The notes under the pieces were generated by a model. That model was given only the letters and a program-made list of their open reading frames with translations, had not been told where the DNA came from and made no database searches. Below are positions 21,916 to 34,070 of a stretch of DNA of 64,000 bases, one piece after another. This DNA comes from Steromphala cineraria (taxonomy: Eukaryota; Mollusca; Gastropoda; Trochida; Trochidae). The stretch's first letter is position 1, and each line of letters opens with the position of its first letter. The stretch spans positions 25,964,171 to 26,028,170 of the forward strand of contig OU744724.1 of assembly GCA_916613615.1 (NCBI GenBank), read 5' to 3'. The translations under genes were made by a program, and so were the position numbers.

Positions 21916-22651
21916 CCAAAGGGCAAGTTTAGCGTTTGCGCACTGATATGAAAGTGACCAGTTTTCCCTAAACGAAGTGAGCAAAGAGTGGCAACGACTT
22001 TCTCTCGCCTGGAATCAAAATAATTTTGGTGTGTCAAAACTTAGTTTTCAAAAAAATCAATAAAGACACATATGTATTTCATTAATTCGCGTAAAATGTA
22101 TTAAATTGAGTATTTTAATCGCTTAACACTGCCTCTCAATTGTTCTTCGGGTCCATTACCCCCACAAACTTCTGGTTTACGGAGTGAAGGAAAAGGTTAA
22201 GGCAGTAAAGTTGGAAGAGTTATCGATATTGCCTCCTTTTGTCGTAGAACATTTTGATTTAAGTTAAAGTTATGAGGTGTGGTGTTTCTTGATTTTAAAC
22301 TTTGGCAACTAATATGCTAAAATCGGGGCAAAGCGAGATTAAACAAACATGCATAGCAATTTGCACGGGATGCACGTGCGTTGTCACAGCAACTGTGAAA
22401 TTGACATCAAATTCCACGGACGAACTTGTTAGAAACAGTATTTTGTAACAGACGCTAAATTCAAGGACTAATTAAATGACAAACGTGATTTTTTAAAATC
22501 GTTGTATGTTTTTAATGTCACCAGAGGTATATATATATATTAGTGAAAAAATAATAAATAAATCGTGTACCATGTCAAGAATATGAATGTCAATGTATGG
22601 GAAAACTGGTTACTTTCATGTCAGTGGGCAAACGCTAAACTTGCCCTTTGG
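21916..22651 (+). mobile_element. 736-bp DNA-transposon-like element with about 55-bp terminal inverted repeats
   Basis: Left end CCAAAGGGCAAGTTTAGCGT then TTGCGCACTGATATGAAAGTGACC; the right end is its complement, differing at a few bases (TTGCCCACTGACATGAAAGTAACC) and ending CCCTTTGG at 22651. No transposase frame is present, so it is non-autonomous. A rearranged copy lies at 13606-14498. The flanking bases show no clear target duplication. Confidence 0.85.
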
Positions 22652-22934
22652 TCTACCGAACAGGCGTGGATTGTGGTTGTCCCCAAAAATTAATCAATAA
22701 ATCTATAGAGAAAATACAATATATTCAGACAAACACAACGCTAAGGAATCTTTTTCAATTTCTAACATTGGGTCACGTGATGCTTGAAAGCATCAATTGT
22801 GTATGGTTCATTATCGAGCATGGATGTCGTTAACCATATATTCAACATACTTATCTGTACCGGTGAACGATACACGTTCATATCTTTGTCTGTCTACATC
22901 CCTTCCTTGTTACATTTTTGCACATTGTCGCCCA
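22652..22934. other. Spacer between two mobile elements
   Basis: Nothing beyond low-complexity sequence was seen. Confidence 0.4.
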
Positions 22935-23298
22935 TTAAAGGGGCAGTAGCACGTTTTTCGAAAATTTTATTTTTCAAATTTTCACTGATAAGTGTACGTT
23001 AACGCTTAAGGATTTATTTTGATTATGTCAAAAATCTCATTACACAAGTCAATCATCCATAGCCAGGGAACAAATGATACATATTCACATACATTCCATT
23101 GGTGGTCATTTTTGTGTGAACACCTTTAATTCATTTTGTGTAAGGAAAATGAATCGCATGGCTGAACTTTACATTTTATATTTGATTTATTTCTGCTTCA
23201 TTTGGTTTAAATACATTGTCTTTCAATTGGAACGAATTATTTTCATTTTCCTGACATCACCTTATATTCCCCCTAATGACGTGCTACTGCCCCTTTAA
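22935..23298 (+). mobile_element. TTAA-flanked MITE, family 1, copy 2
   Basis: Complete copy, 364 bp, with TTAAAGGGGCAGTAGCACG at the left, CGTGCTACTGCCCCTTTAA at the right, and the family interior. Diverged from copy 1 by scattered substitutions and small gaps. Confidence 0.9.
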
Positions 23299-25437
23299 AC
23301 CCTGCTCGCTCGACCTGTCTGTACAACCACTAACTACTAATTATTTGTAAAAATATTCTGCTTGTCTCATTCTCGAATCCTCTGTGTTGTTGTCTGTTTA
23401 CTACAATCTCATATATATCACAGGTAGATATTACTTAAAGGTTTGTCTGCTTCTTAATTTGCACTTCCTTTATGCTTGATATTATGTTAATCTACCTATC
23501 GATATCTTTATTAATAGAAGCATACCTCACTGGTAGTTGATATCAATGATAATTGATATGTAAAATCCACGTACAAGTAGTGACGTTTATCAACTCACGT
23601 CATTGCTCTTTTAGCAGAACCGATGTTTGATAAGCAATGACATTTTTCATAGCCCAAAGGAATTTTACTTAAAGGTTACATATGTCCTATATATAAAGTA
23701 CTCAATACATATTACCTACTACCGGAACCTTGTAATACTATTCAAATAACACTGACGTCATATCAGCCTATTCATTGCCAGGTGTGTATATTCACCTGTA
23801 TGGCAGGTCGCTGTCCATGAAATAATTTGATTGTGATTTTTGTCAACGATATCAACAGAAGACTGAAGTACACGAACTTTTTGTCCAATATCATGTATAT
23901 CATATTATGTATTTCTATCCATGTTTTAAATGTATCGAGATGAGACTCTAATAAAATATCTGTCGGTCTGACACAATTACGTATATACCTATACCCTTTG
24001 AACTTTTATGTGGCGGTGCAGCAATACATAATGAAAGATTCTTTTCAAGTTATTGAGTTACGCTTGACATATCACTGTTGAATTCTGCTCAGTCACCGAT
24101 AGTGTGAGAAAGTACACTAATAAGGTAATAGGTGTTTTTTTCGACGGCTCGAAAGGTTAGGTAGACAGGGCTAAATCGGAAATACGGTTTGGATTTATTT
24201 AACGATACCCCATTTATTTCGTATAATCTTGTTTATTTGAACACATATGTACGAATTTCTTATCTTTTAAAAAAAAAGTTTTATGAAACATGTTCTTAAC
24301 ATAAAAAAATTACATCATATGTGCCACTCATTGTAGTCAGGTCTGTTTAACTTCTTCAAAGTTTTCCTACACTGTTCATGTGGGCTTCAAAGCGGGGTTC
24401 AAATAACATTTTAGGTGATGAAGATAAAAGAATATCTTTATCGTTTGATTGATTACATAAATTATAAGTGTAAATATATTAATTAATATAGTAATTTTCA
24501 GGAACATTATCTTTTACCTTTTATATATTTTTGTTTCGATTGTAATGAAATGAAATGAAATTCTGTGATTAAGATATTATTTCAAGATAGACAACAGTTT
24601 AAGAGTTTAAGAAAACACTCGCATTAGGATTAGTTTTATTCTATTTCAGAGCATTACTTAACACTCAGTGCAACTTCACAAACATTTCTTTTTGTTGAAG
24701 TTTGTTTTCCTTTTGATTTGCTTTGTTTTGTGTCATGTTTATAAGTTGGATATATTCAATTCATCTAAAGTAAATCAAGTATCTCAAGCTTAAGATGTGC
24801 CTTTAACATGTAATTTACATTTTGAATTAAACTTTTTATTTAACTTTAAAGGTGGGAAGAGGGGCAACCTCTTGAATGTGTACATTAATATCCTACTTGA
24901 AGGGGTAAATGCTGAGCATTCAACTTATATGATATTGATTTTTTTCACATTCTTAATAATAAAATTTTTTTATTTTATTTTTTTATTTTTTATTTTTATT
25001 TCCCACATTGTCAAGTTGCTTACAATTCATGTCATACATAGGTAAAGGCTCCACAATTCCACATGAAGTATCTTCAGTTCATTATTAACAGTTATAACAA
25101 TTTCTTGTCTAGGGGAAACCCCTTAGATTTTGACACTCAATTCGTTCACACATGGGAGTTCAAATGTGTTCATGAAAACCACGAAACCGTGAGCAAAACA
25201 GGATTAAGCGCTTGGTGAAACTTCAATAGACTAGGAAGTTGTAATCCCAGGGGATTAAGACTCTGGAATTCAATTATTCCCGGGCTGATCAACCGACAAA
25301 GTAGAAGACAGAAATAATCATAAATAATTCACAATGATTCACCGTGCTAACATGTCTTCATGTCCGGGTCGGTTATTCTTCAGAAATATATATTAGATAA
25401 TGTTTCGTCTTTGTTAACGACGTTCGAATGAGCATTC
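23299..25437. other. Intergenic, no gene seen
   Basis: About 2.1 kb of A+T-rich sequence with a T-rich run at 24940-25005. No credible exon, RNA gene or repeat array was found. A TGACGTCA at 23753-23760 is an isolated CRE-type octamer. Confidence 0.4.
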
Positions 25438-25843
25438 GAGCATGACTGTCGGTCTGGGATTTTGAAAATGTTTTAAAAATATAGAATGCATGAGTTTTTG
25501 ATTATCTTGCGTCACGACAATGTAACAATGTGCCCTGTATACCAAGTGGTATTGTGTGAAGTTATAACAAGAACTCTTTATTCATCTCTCTCTTCCTCTT
25601 TCAGTGGGTATTTTTCTTTTTATCAATCATAATCCATCTTTGGAGCATGACTGTCGGTCTGGGATTTTGAAAATGTTTTAAAAATATAGAATGCATGAGT
25701 TTTTGATTTTTTTTGCGTCACGACAATGTAACAATGTGCCCTGTGTATGAAGTTTTTATTGTGTGAAGTTATAACAAGAACTCTTTATTCATCTCTCTCT
25801 TCCTCTTTCAGTGGGTATTTTTCTTTTTATCAATCATAATCCC
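25438..25843. repeat. Tandem duplication of 205 bp
   Basis: The copy beginning GAGCATGACTGTCGGTCTGG at 25438 recurs at 25643, both running to CAATCATAATCC. Differences are few (a T-run change, CCAAGTGGT/TGAAGTTTT), so the duplication is recent. Confidence 0.9.
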
Positions 25844-26196
25844 TATTTTAAATGGAATCGTTTAACTGTCAACAGATTAAAATCATACATATCACTTTCA
25901 TTTCATTACAACACTTTAAACCCTGACAATTCAAATGTTAAACCCCTCCCAGCGTTAGATAAGATTCCTGCTTTGGTTCCAAAATTTGCGCTTGAGGTGC
26001 TCGTTGTACGTTTTTCGATTAGAATCGTGATGTGTACCTTAGTACCAAAAAGCATTAAGATTATACTTTTCAGCAATACTCATTATATATTTTCTGACAT
26101 ATTCAAAACAGTTTTGCAAATATGACTCCAACCACTCACAAAGCGTCAATGTACAGCAGGTATCTACAGTAACCACAAGTCAACAGGAACCAAAGA
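25844..26196. other. Intergenic, no gene seen
   Basis: At 26049-26083 a single diverged relative of the next minisatellite unit occurs (AGCATTAAGATTATACTTTT then CAGCAATACT), suggesting where that array originated. Confidence 0.5.
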
Positions 26197-26335
26197 GCAT
26201 TAAAAGGATACTTTTCAGCAATAAAAGGATACTTTTCAGCATTAAAAGGATACTTTTCAGCATTAAAAGGATACTTTTCAGCATTAAAAGGATACTTTTC
26301 AGCATTAAAAGGATACTTTTCAGCAATACTTAGTA
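26197..26335. repeat. 21-bp minisatellite, six copies
   Basis: Units GCATTAAAAGGATACTTTTC plus A repeat exactly from 26197 to 26322, then fade. Because 21 is a multiple of three, the minus strand reads as a seven-residue peptide repeat (NAEKYPF), but there is no signal peptide, no cleavage sites and no supporting start, so it is treated as non-coding. Confidence 0.9.
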
Positions 26336-28331
26336 TTTTATTTACTTTCAAAGTCAACAGGCCCGAATCAACTAACACTTTGAAAGTTGGAATTCCCTTC
26401 CAGGAAGATAGTCAATAAAGCGTGTACACCTGTATATCTTCACCTTAGTGTTCTACCAATAGTGAACAATAGTGTTGAGTTGTTACAGATTTGACCACGT
26501 GTTGGAAACACCAGTATACGTAGGTAACTTGCATCGACCACTTCAAAGGCTTGAATCATCTTCTGAGCAAGCTGTCGTTGAAACCTTTCGAAACATCTTC
26601 AATATCAATGCCCTACCATACTCACTAGGAAAAGACGGATATAACAATATTGTTGAGTTGACCTAGAGTTGATGATGACGCTAAAGTTTGTATCTAGGAA
26701 CACCCACAGGCACATGATGTATGGGTATTGCTCATATACTACATATAACAAGGCTTTCCAAACGGCATGCATGCCATGATCCCCGAATCTGTTATTCGAC
26801 ATTGATCTTACATATATGTCATTCAAATATTAATAATTAGCTAATTAGCTCTAATTATGAGGGTGAAATATAAGTGAGATGGCATTTGGGAACACGTTAC
26901 AGGCAATATGCAACTTATAGATCCAACGCGTATTGCTACTTATAGACCCAACGCGTATTGCTTTGTTCAAAATGTAGTGAATTTCAATATTTAAAAAGAA
27001 GTATAATTTTACTTTATTCGTTGAGAGAATCGGACCAACATTCATTGAATAGGAGAGATCTACCAAAATGACCGAAACGGCATCTGCTAATTGCTATAGT
27101 TTTCGACATAAAGGTGAGTTACAATTGCGTTTTCCAAATATATACGCTTGGAAGCCGTTTTTTCGCGCACGAATAGATTTTCTTTGCATTTTTCTCGTAA
27201 TCAGGTACTCGATGCCAAGTTGATACCCACCGGACGCAATTACGGTAACGTGGGATAAAATGTACAACATAGAGATGACGTCACCGAAAGCGGGTTCGTT
27301 TAAAGTTCCGGCAAATTTGCAGAGGGTACTGTACTTCTGAAGTCGAAATAAGTATTCTATTGTTGATTAAAACATGTAAATATAGTAATTTTTCTGCCGA
27401 GTGATGTATTTCTTTTTTTTTCGATAGCTTAATTTCACCACAAATCGCATGCAACGATGCGGTTCATCTATAAAATGCGCCTTTACAAAACATGTTTCAA
27501 AACAAAGTGAACACTCAACAGCCAACACTTCCTTATCGTCATCTATCGATCTATATACACAATTATCACTTGTAACATAACTGATACTCTCTCATATAAA
27601 AATCACGATTTGGTGCGAAACATACGGCAAATGTTTTGACACTTTAGCACTGACAACAGACGAGACTCTGCACGTGTTGCACGATTTATTCATGTTTCCC
27701 GCTATATATAGCCGTAAAAAATAACCCTGCATTATGATATCACACGATTTTCTCTGCTTGATTGGTAACCCGGCGTACAATCAGGCGTACCCGGCGTATA
27801 ATGGCGGACGACTATCTTCCGTGTGACATTCCACAACTTATGTTTGTGACATAAATATTTAATTTTGATAGTAACATTTAAAAATTAGTGATATTTATAA
27901 ATATGTCAATCATGAATTATGAAATACAATGCCTTTAATGAAAGTTGATGTTTTATAAAATATTTCGAATGTGCGGATTCTTCTGACACAAATAAAATGT
28001 TTATTGTAGCTAGTTTGAGGTACGTTAACTACTTCTTGTGCATACAGTGATACTTGATTCAACTTCAGCCTGTTGCAGACCCGGTTTACGCCGGACACGT
28101 GACAGGCGTATACACCTCTTAAACGAATCAAGCATAGCCTTATTTCAACATATACGATCCCATTCGAAACTACGAGAGCCACGCGTGAGTGAGTGTAACG
28201 GAGAGGGCCGAGGTGTTCCGAATGATATGATCCATAATAAAACACCTTTCGAACCTTGGTCGAAGAACTCGCCTAACAAAATGAAAACCCTTTGAGAAAA
28301 TCAAAATCGCGTGACTCACTCCTTACCTTGT
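26336..28331. other. Intergenic with two weak exon-like segments
   Basis: 26888-26962 holds a short direct repeat (ACTTATAGATCCAACGCGTA / ACTTATAGACCCAACGCGTA). An ATG at 27068 in AAAATG context opens 15 codons ending at a GTGAGT donor (27114), like a first coding exon, and 26488-26666 is an open stretch after a TTACAG acceptor-like site. I recognise neither product and see no way to join them to other exons. Confidence 0.3.
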
Positions 28332-28905
28332 GCTTTACCGAGTCATGGGCAATAATGATAAACAGGTATCGAATAAACCTAGAGCTTTACCGAGTCATGG
28401 GCAATAATGATAAACAGGTATCGAATAAACCTAGAGCTTTACCGAGTCATGGGCAATAATGATAAACAGGTATCGAATAAACCTAGAGCTTTACCGAGTC
28501 ATGGGCAATAATGATAAACAGGTATCGAATAAACCTAGAGCTTTACCGAGTCATGGGCAATAATGATAAACAGGTATCGAATAAACCTAGAGCTTTACCG
28601 AGTCATGGGCAATAATGATAAACAGGTATCGAATAAACCTAGAGCTTTACCGAGTCATGGGCAATAATGATAAACAGGTATCGAATAAACCTAGAGCTTT
28701 ACCGAGTCATGGGCAATAATGATAAACAGGTATCGAATAAACCTAGAGCTTTACCGAGTCATGGGCAATAATGATAAACAGGTATCGAATAAACCTAGAG
28801 CTTTACCGAGTCATGGGCAATAATGATAAACAGGTATCGAATAAACCTAGAGCTTTACCGAGTCATGGGCAATAATGATAAACAGGTATCGAATAAACCT
28901 AGAGC
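28332..28905. repeat. 52-bp minisatellite, eleven apparently identical copies
   Basis: The unit (GCTTTACCGAGTCATGGGCA then ATAATGATAAACAGGTATCG and AATAAACCTAGA) repeats eleven times from 28332 to 28905 with no difference that I can see. There are no unique spacers between units, so it is a pure tandem array and not a CRISPR-like array. Confidence 0.95.
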
Positions 28906-29275
28906 GTACCTTTATTGAATGAAAAGGTCACATTACCTCAATACATAAATGTGTAATGATATAGTTAAGATACTGTTGAAACGTGTATCTATTCATTAGA
29001 ACAGGAAGTAGATTTAACGATTTGAATTGTAACACTTCACACCTATAGACGTTGCCGAATATTTTCTGTTCAGTTGTGGTTGCTTAGTGTAAACATAGAA
29101 TGATCTTTTAATGTGTTGCCATATGGAGGTCATAACTGTCAACAGAATATTCTTAAACGTTGCTTTCAATTCTCTACTTCCCGACTTTTGAAACCATTGG
29201 AAGTTCTTACCAACATTGATTAAATACATTTAGTGATTCATGTTCAATTCAATCATTAGGTAAATAACTTTACAT
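28906..29275. other. Intergenic, nothing specific seen
   Basis: No credible coding sequence or repeat was found in this interval. Confidence 0.4.
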
Positions 29276-29440
29276 GTACAGTAGAACCCGGATATAACGA
29301 ACTACAAGGGACCAAAGAATTTAAATCATTATATACGGTGTTCGCTATACACATATAATTTGACGGGACTTGAAAATTGGTTCTTTATATCCGATTGTTC
29401 GTTATATCCGTGTCAGAGCGACTTTTATACAGTGTACATG
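29276..29440. mobile_element. Small inverted-repeat element, possibly pogo/Tigger-like
   Basis: The left end CAGTAGAACCCGGATATAAC followed by GAAC is mirrored by GTTCGTTATATCCGTGTC at 29397-29414, and further inside the halves also pair imperfectly. Ends starting CAGTAGAACC and containing ATATAACGAA are reminiscent of pogo/Tigger-derived MITEs. The length is about 165 bp. The superfamily call is from memory of terminal wording only. Confidence 0.55.
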
Positions 29441-30421
29441 TGTAGGTATAATAGTTATAAACAGAGCTTAAATAGATACAATTAAAAACGGGATTTAAAT
29501 ATGTCAATTCATAAACATGTAAAAAAATGAAGCTTGTGAATAGTTCCTTGCAAACAGGAACCATAGCTGGTTGAATAAGCGGCCATACTTGGTCAATGAC
29601 ATTTTCATTATCATTATTTCTTTTGGAAATCTGTCGTTCTGGTAAGAAATGGATTTCATAGTTATTATCAACAAGGTTATAATGTGTTATGAACTTGTAA
29701 GTTAAACTTGTATATCTGGTTAAGCTTTCTTATAATTCTGACTTGGTAAAAGAGTTTTAATTATATATTGAAACTTAGATTGAAATTAGTTTCAAAATAA
29801 AACAACTGCTTCGACTTCTAGATAGAATTATTGAATATTCCTTCTCGCTGATTCCCCAAAATTGCTATGACATGATGAAACTATACGATACGAACGGTAA
29901 AAGGTATTGATTGACTGCCGTAATCTTGAGTTCTTCTAAAAAAAATAGAATATGGTCAAATTTGTCAAAACCAAATTGTTCGTTCACAGTCAGAATTTAT
30001 GAAGTCAATCAAGCAAAGGATGAACGATATACATCAGCAATCCTGGATAGAATCCATGTCGTTATCAACTGAATGCATTTGTTACATATAATTGATATAT
30101 ATTTATAAAGCTATCTTTCAAAAGTTGATCTAAAAATGTTTCGTAGTGCTTGATCCCGTATTCGTTGTTCATCTCATGAATTATTTGCTGAAACAGATTT
30201 TAAACAACAATATTTTAGTAACCAGGATAGACAAAAAACTATTGTCATTGTTTAATAAAAGACTCAGTTATTACAAAACATTGTATTGTTTATCTATATC
30301 TATCTAGAAAGGAAGAATAATTTAATTATTTGATCTACATATAAATGCATTACACCCCCGTGGCCTTAAACGTAATAAACATTTAATACACAAAAAAAAA
30401 AATATGAATACTAATATAATG
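29441..30421. other. Intergenic, 3' flank of GPCR-B
   Basis: No credible gene was found. For a minus-strand gene ending at 30422 the polyadenylation signal should lie here; TTTATT (AATAAA on the minus strand) occurs near 30381 and 30255, either of which could serve. Confidence 0.4.
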
Positions 30422-31543
30422 TCAAGTAATTGTTGAAATGGACCCTCCGTGGTGACTTGATTTGAATTCTGACCCATGTCTATGTCCGGAATTTGACAAA
30501 GTGAAACTTGCTCTATCCCTGTATCTTCCACCTCTGAACAGTGCATATAACTCTGCTCGGAAACGTTTTCCACTTACAGCGTACGTGATAAAGTTTGTCG
30601 AGTTATTGAGATACATCAGAAGGTTCACGCATGCGTACACGAGCCGTCTCTGGTCACGTGCTTCCGGCGACTGGTCAGCTTCCCAGTACCCTGTGTAGAT
30701 GAGGTGTATCGATATGGGAAGTGTACAGATGAGGTACATGAAGTTGAGACTGATAAGCATTGTGGTCATTGATGACGTTTGACGTTTCCTTTCAGTCCTT
30801 TGTTCCGTCGAGGTCAAGTTGAACTGAGACATAGTTCTCACACCGGAAACCACCCTGCTGATTATCAGAATGTTCCCGACCACTAGAACCAAGAACGGCA
30901 CCAAGCAGAAGAAGCACAGATCAACCCATGGGAAGACGTAATCCAAGAATTCAGCATATTTCCTTGATAGATTTGAGCAGGAGTACGTCTTACCATCAAG
31001 GATGAGATCACCAACTCCAAACAGGAAGTGACCATTTAGCACCAGAAGGAATACCACCAGAAGAGTAATGTTGACCACAAACGCCTTCCTCGTGCATATG
31101 AATTTCACCTTATGAGGAAGCCACACTGAAATGGTTCTCTCTATTGTTACAGACACCAGTATCCATGACGACAGGTCCAAACTGAAGTACACCATCCACA
31201 TGTTGAGTTTACACAGTGCATGATGACTCTCTCTGATGTCTATTTGGAATGTGTAGATTACCCACTGCCTCAGGAGTCCACTGTATAGCACAAGTAGATC
31301 TGATACTGCTAGACAGATGAGATACATAGATACTCCAGACCTTCTCATGGTCTTCTGACACAGGACTACGATAGAGAGGATGTTCCCAATTGTTCCTACA
31401 ACTATAAGAATTGGTGGAAACACTTTCCATATTAGATAGGCAGTTTGTGCATTTTCTGACATTGGTGTCTGGAGGTTAGAAGTCCCATTTTCCTCCATAT
31501 TTGCATTGGTAACGAATCCGGATTGCAATGTTGAGTTGTCCAT
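30422..31543 (-). CDS. GPCR-B: single-exon class A receptor, distant paralogue of GPCR-A/C
   Basis: The product is 373 residues from the ATG at 31543. Seven hydrophobic segments lie at about 36-62, 74-96, 112-134, 155-177, 206-232, 257-283 and 301-328. Landmarks: TIGN in TM1, LAVSDL in TM2, the C111-C189 pair, ERT (135-137) for DRY, CTLPIS in TM6, NSTNFITY in TM7 and KRFRAEL in helix 8. N-linked sites are NST at 3 and NGT at 19. Shared odd wording with GPCR-A and C (SVWLPHKVKFICT, SSMTTM, NNSTNFI) shows common ancestry, while loops and tails are different. The frame is open 38 codons upstream to another ATG (31657), but those residues are unlike the other receptors, and TTTTGTATTTCAG ends 4 bases before ATG 31543, a good 3' splice site. 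I therefore prefer 31543 with a 5'-UTR intron. Ligand unknown. Confidence 0.93.
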   Translation of the reverse strand: MDNSTLQSGFVTNANMEENGTSNLQTPMSENAQTAYLIWKVFPPILIVVGTIGNILSIVVLCQKTMRRSGVSMYLICLAVSDLLVLYSGLLRQWVIYTFQIDIRESHHALCKLNMWMVYFSLDLSSWILVSVTIERTISVWLPHKVKFICTRKAFVVNITLLVVFLLVLNGHFLFGVGDLILDGKTYSCSNLSRKYAEFLDYVFPWVDLCFFCLVPFLVLVVGNILIISRVVSGVRTMSQFNLTSTEQRTERKRQTSSMTTMLISLNFMYLICTLPISIHLIYTGYWEADQSPEARDQRRLVYACVNLLMYLNNSTNFITYAVSGKRFRAELYALFRGGRYRDRASFTLSNSGHRHGSEFKSSHHGGSISTIT

Positions 31544-31570
31544 ACTGCTGAAATACAAAAGTATTTTGAA
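31544..31570 (-). promoter_or_regulatory. Candidate 3' splice site just upstream of the GPCR-B start
   Basis: On the minus strand TTTTGTATTTCAG precedes CAGT and the ATG at 31543. If used, the exon begins 4 (or 1) bases before the start codon and the more upstream ATG at 31657 lies in an intron. The upstream untranslated exon was not identified. Confidence 0.4.
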
Positions 31571-33451
31571 TGATAATGATAGATAATTTGGGTTCAAGGT
31601 AATACAGTTTGTGTTGTATTTTTCAATTGATGAATATTTGTAATTCGTATGAGACATGATTCAAACTTTTTGTACTACCAGTCTTCAAAACATATCGCTA
31701 AAATGGCACAAAGTCAACGCCTGATCACCACATTTTCGAGATTAACTTCACTGGTATATTTCGTAACGCCGTTAGTTGGCGAAGTGTTAACTTGGAAGAC
31801 GACAATAGTAGCCCTGGAAAAGAATCAGAATTAAACCATCATTTCGATGTGTCACTTTATTCTACATTATTTTATAATAATGATCGAGATTTTTTTTCAT
31901 GAAAATGCCAATTTTGAACCAAATTTTCGAAATGGTTTCTTTCCTCCCACATTTTAGTAAGTAGCCTATTTGAATCACAAGTGGTGAAATATTTACTCAC
32001 TCACTTAGCGCCATGATTAAATTAGATGAAACACGCTATGAATCACACATACCTTTATTACCATCTCTTTACTCGAGGCCACCGATATTACATCTAGTAT
32101 TTGAATGTTGCTACTGAATGTTCCAAATGGTTTCTTTAACCAAAGCCTATTACGTCCATGAAGTAAAATAGTAACATGTCTAGAACACATTGATTATCCG
32201 TCATTGCCACCAATATTCTCGAGGGCACTACTCACAACACCAAGTGTTTAAATGTTGTTATACAGTACGATCAACCAATCAGATGCGACTTGCTGTTTAA
32301 TTGGTCGGCATCAATGACGTCTAGTGGTGTTGTGTGAGCCACATCTGTTTCACATCCTCCTGGCAGTGTTAGATTTGACAACATTCAGTCACAGGTGATA
32401 ATAGTCAATTAGTGCTTGAAGGTAGAGTAGTGCATCTAATATAAGTTGTAATGGCCAAAATTGACTTTTGAAATTAATTCTATATCAAAAATGTATTCTA
32501 GATGTGAAACTAAATTGACCCACTTTTTGGGACTCTTAGCTCTACTCCAGAGCCAAGGGAAGTAACTCCGGATTGGGGATTAGATTTGAGACTGTTGATG
32601 GGAGCACATGGTCATGAGCTCAGACATGTGCTTAGGTATGAAGATGTGAGAATATGTCAAATGTTACTCTATCCATCGACATTCAACATGAGTTCCAATT
32701 CCCCAAAAGGTTATGTTTTAGTTGTATAAGCATCCAAAAGATTGAAATCAAGCAGTTCAAGTATTCTACCATTCAAATTTCGAAAAAATTATTAATAAAT
32801 ATTTCACAATTCAAATTTATGGTAAAATATTTGATGTTGCAAATTGAAAATCGCCCATTCTACAATTCATATTTCTGTAAAAACAATTTATTAATTGAAA
32901 ATCCTCAAAATTTGAATATTCAGATTTCTGTTGACAGTGTGATTTGTAGATAATTGTTTGTAAACGATTTTAGGAATAGCATTTCTTACAGTTCATTAAA
33001 TGATTGGTGACACATGTTGGACATGTGGTTTTAAAAACTTTCAACCTCACAACCAACATTCAACTTTCCTTATACTTCTTTTGATTTCATGCAGAGGGAA
33101 TTTCATGATCTTAAATTTAGATATTGTATAAATAAACGATATTATACCATAATGGGTATTTTGAGAATGTATAAAGTTTATTCAGATAATCAAGTTAATT
33201 GTAAAAGATGCAATGCAACGTTAAAATATCATATTTCAATTTTGCACACAGCCTAAAAACTAAAAACGGAAGCCGCTATGATTATTGCAAAATATTGTGT
33301 ATGAAAATCTGGTGATATTACCAATATATCTTAATAAAGACAAGTTCATCTTTAAGTTCTCAAATAAGATATTCATTTTTACCTGTTTTCAACAATTTTC
33401 ATTTCCCATTTTGTGCACAACCGATTCTTGTGGTGTTTTGAAATATAATCT
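31571..33451. other. Intergenic, no gene seen; one weak inverted repeat
   Basis: 32224-32342 shows imperfect inverted ends (GGCACTACTCACAACACC / GGTGTTGTGTGAGCC), perhaps an old MITE. The open stretch at 32654-32953 is A+T-rich with no motif. Otherwise featureless. Confidence 0.4.
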
Positions 33452-33814
33452 TTAATGGGGCAGTAGCACGTTTTTTTGACAATTTTATATTTATTTTTTT
33501 TCACTGATAGTTGTAAGTTAATGCTAAATGTATTATTTTGACAGTGTCCAAATCTCACCACACAAACAAATCATCTATAGTCAGAGGACAAAGTATGAAG
33601 ATTCACATAAAATCCATTGGCAGCAATTTTGTGTGAACACCTTTAATTCATTTTGTGTAAGAAAACGAATCACATGGCTATATTTTACGTTAAATATTTG
33701 ATTAAGTACTGCTTCATTTAGTTTAGATACATTGTCTTTCAATTGGAACCATTAATTTTCATTTTCCTGACATCACCTTATATTCCCCCTAAAAACGTGC
33801 TACTGCCCCTTTAA
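33452..33814 (+). mobile_element. TTAA-flanked MITE, family 1, copy 3
   Basis: Complete copy, 363 bp. The left end reads TTAATGGGGCAGTAGCACG (one base off the consensus) and the right end CGTGCTACTGCCCCTTTAA. The interior matches the family throughout. Confidence 0.9.
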
Positions 33815-34070
33815 GAACTTTAGCCGTCGTAGCCTTTTTTATTTTTAATCACAGGTCAACTACAAATGTTATTGGGTATATATTGCATCAACATACAGCT
33901 ACTGTATGTCCATGTAGGAGTAAATTGTAGCAATGCCATACAGCTTTCAAGAACATAACAATACCACAACTCAAATACATAAAGGTTGGTTTCCACTATA
34001 ATTGAATAAATTTAGACCAACAGATTTTTATAAATGTCGATCAAAATATATTTAGATTGGTCTCGACGCT

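Noticed and set aside
25438..25843. Duplicated 205-bp blocks with CTCTTTCAG at the same place, considered as duplicated exons
   Set aside because: Sequence after the acceptor-like site is T-rich, has no donor and no shared reading frame of useful length.
26136..26378. Minus-strand frame with repeated NAEKYPF, resembling a multi-copy neuropeptide precursor
   Set aside because: No signal peptide, no dibasic cleavage sites, no good start, and the repeat is simply the translation of a 21-bp minisatellite that continues outside the frame.
26472..26666. Open stretch after a TTACAG acceptor-like site, ending in a TAG stop
   Set aside because: Lacks an ATG, no recognisable domain, and no partner exon; kept only as a weak mention in the region entry.
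28332..28905. Regular repeat array considered as CRISPR
   Set aside because: Units abut with no unique spacers and the genome is clearly eukaryotic.
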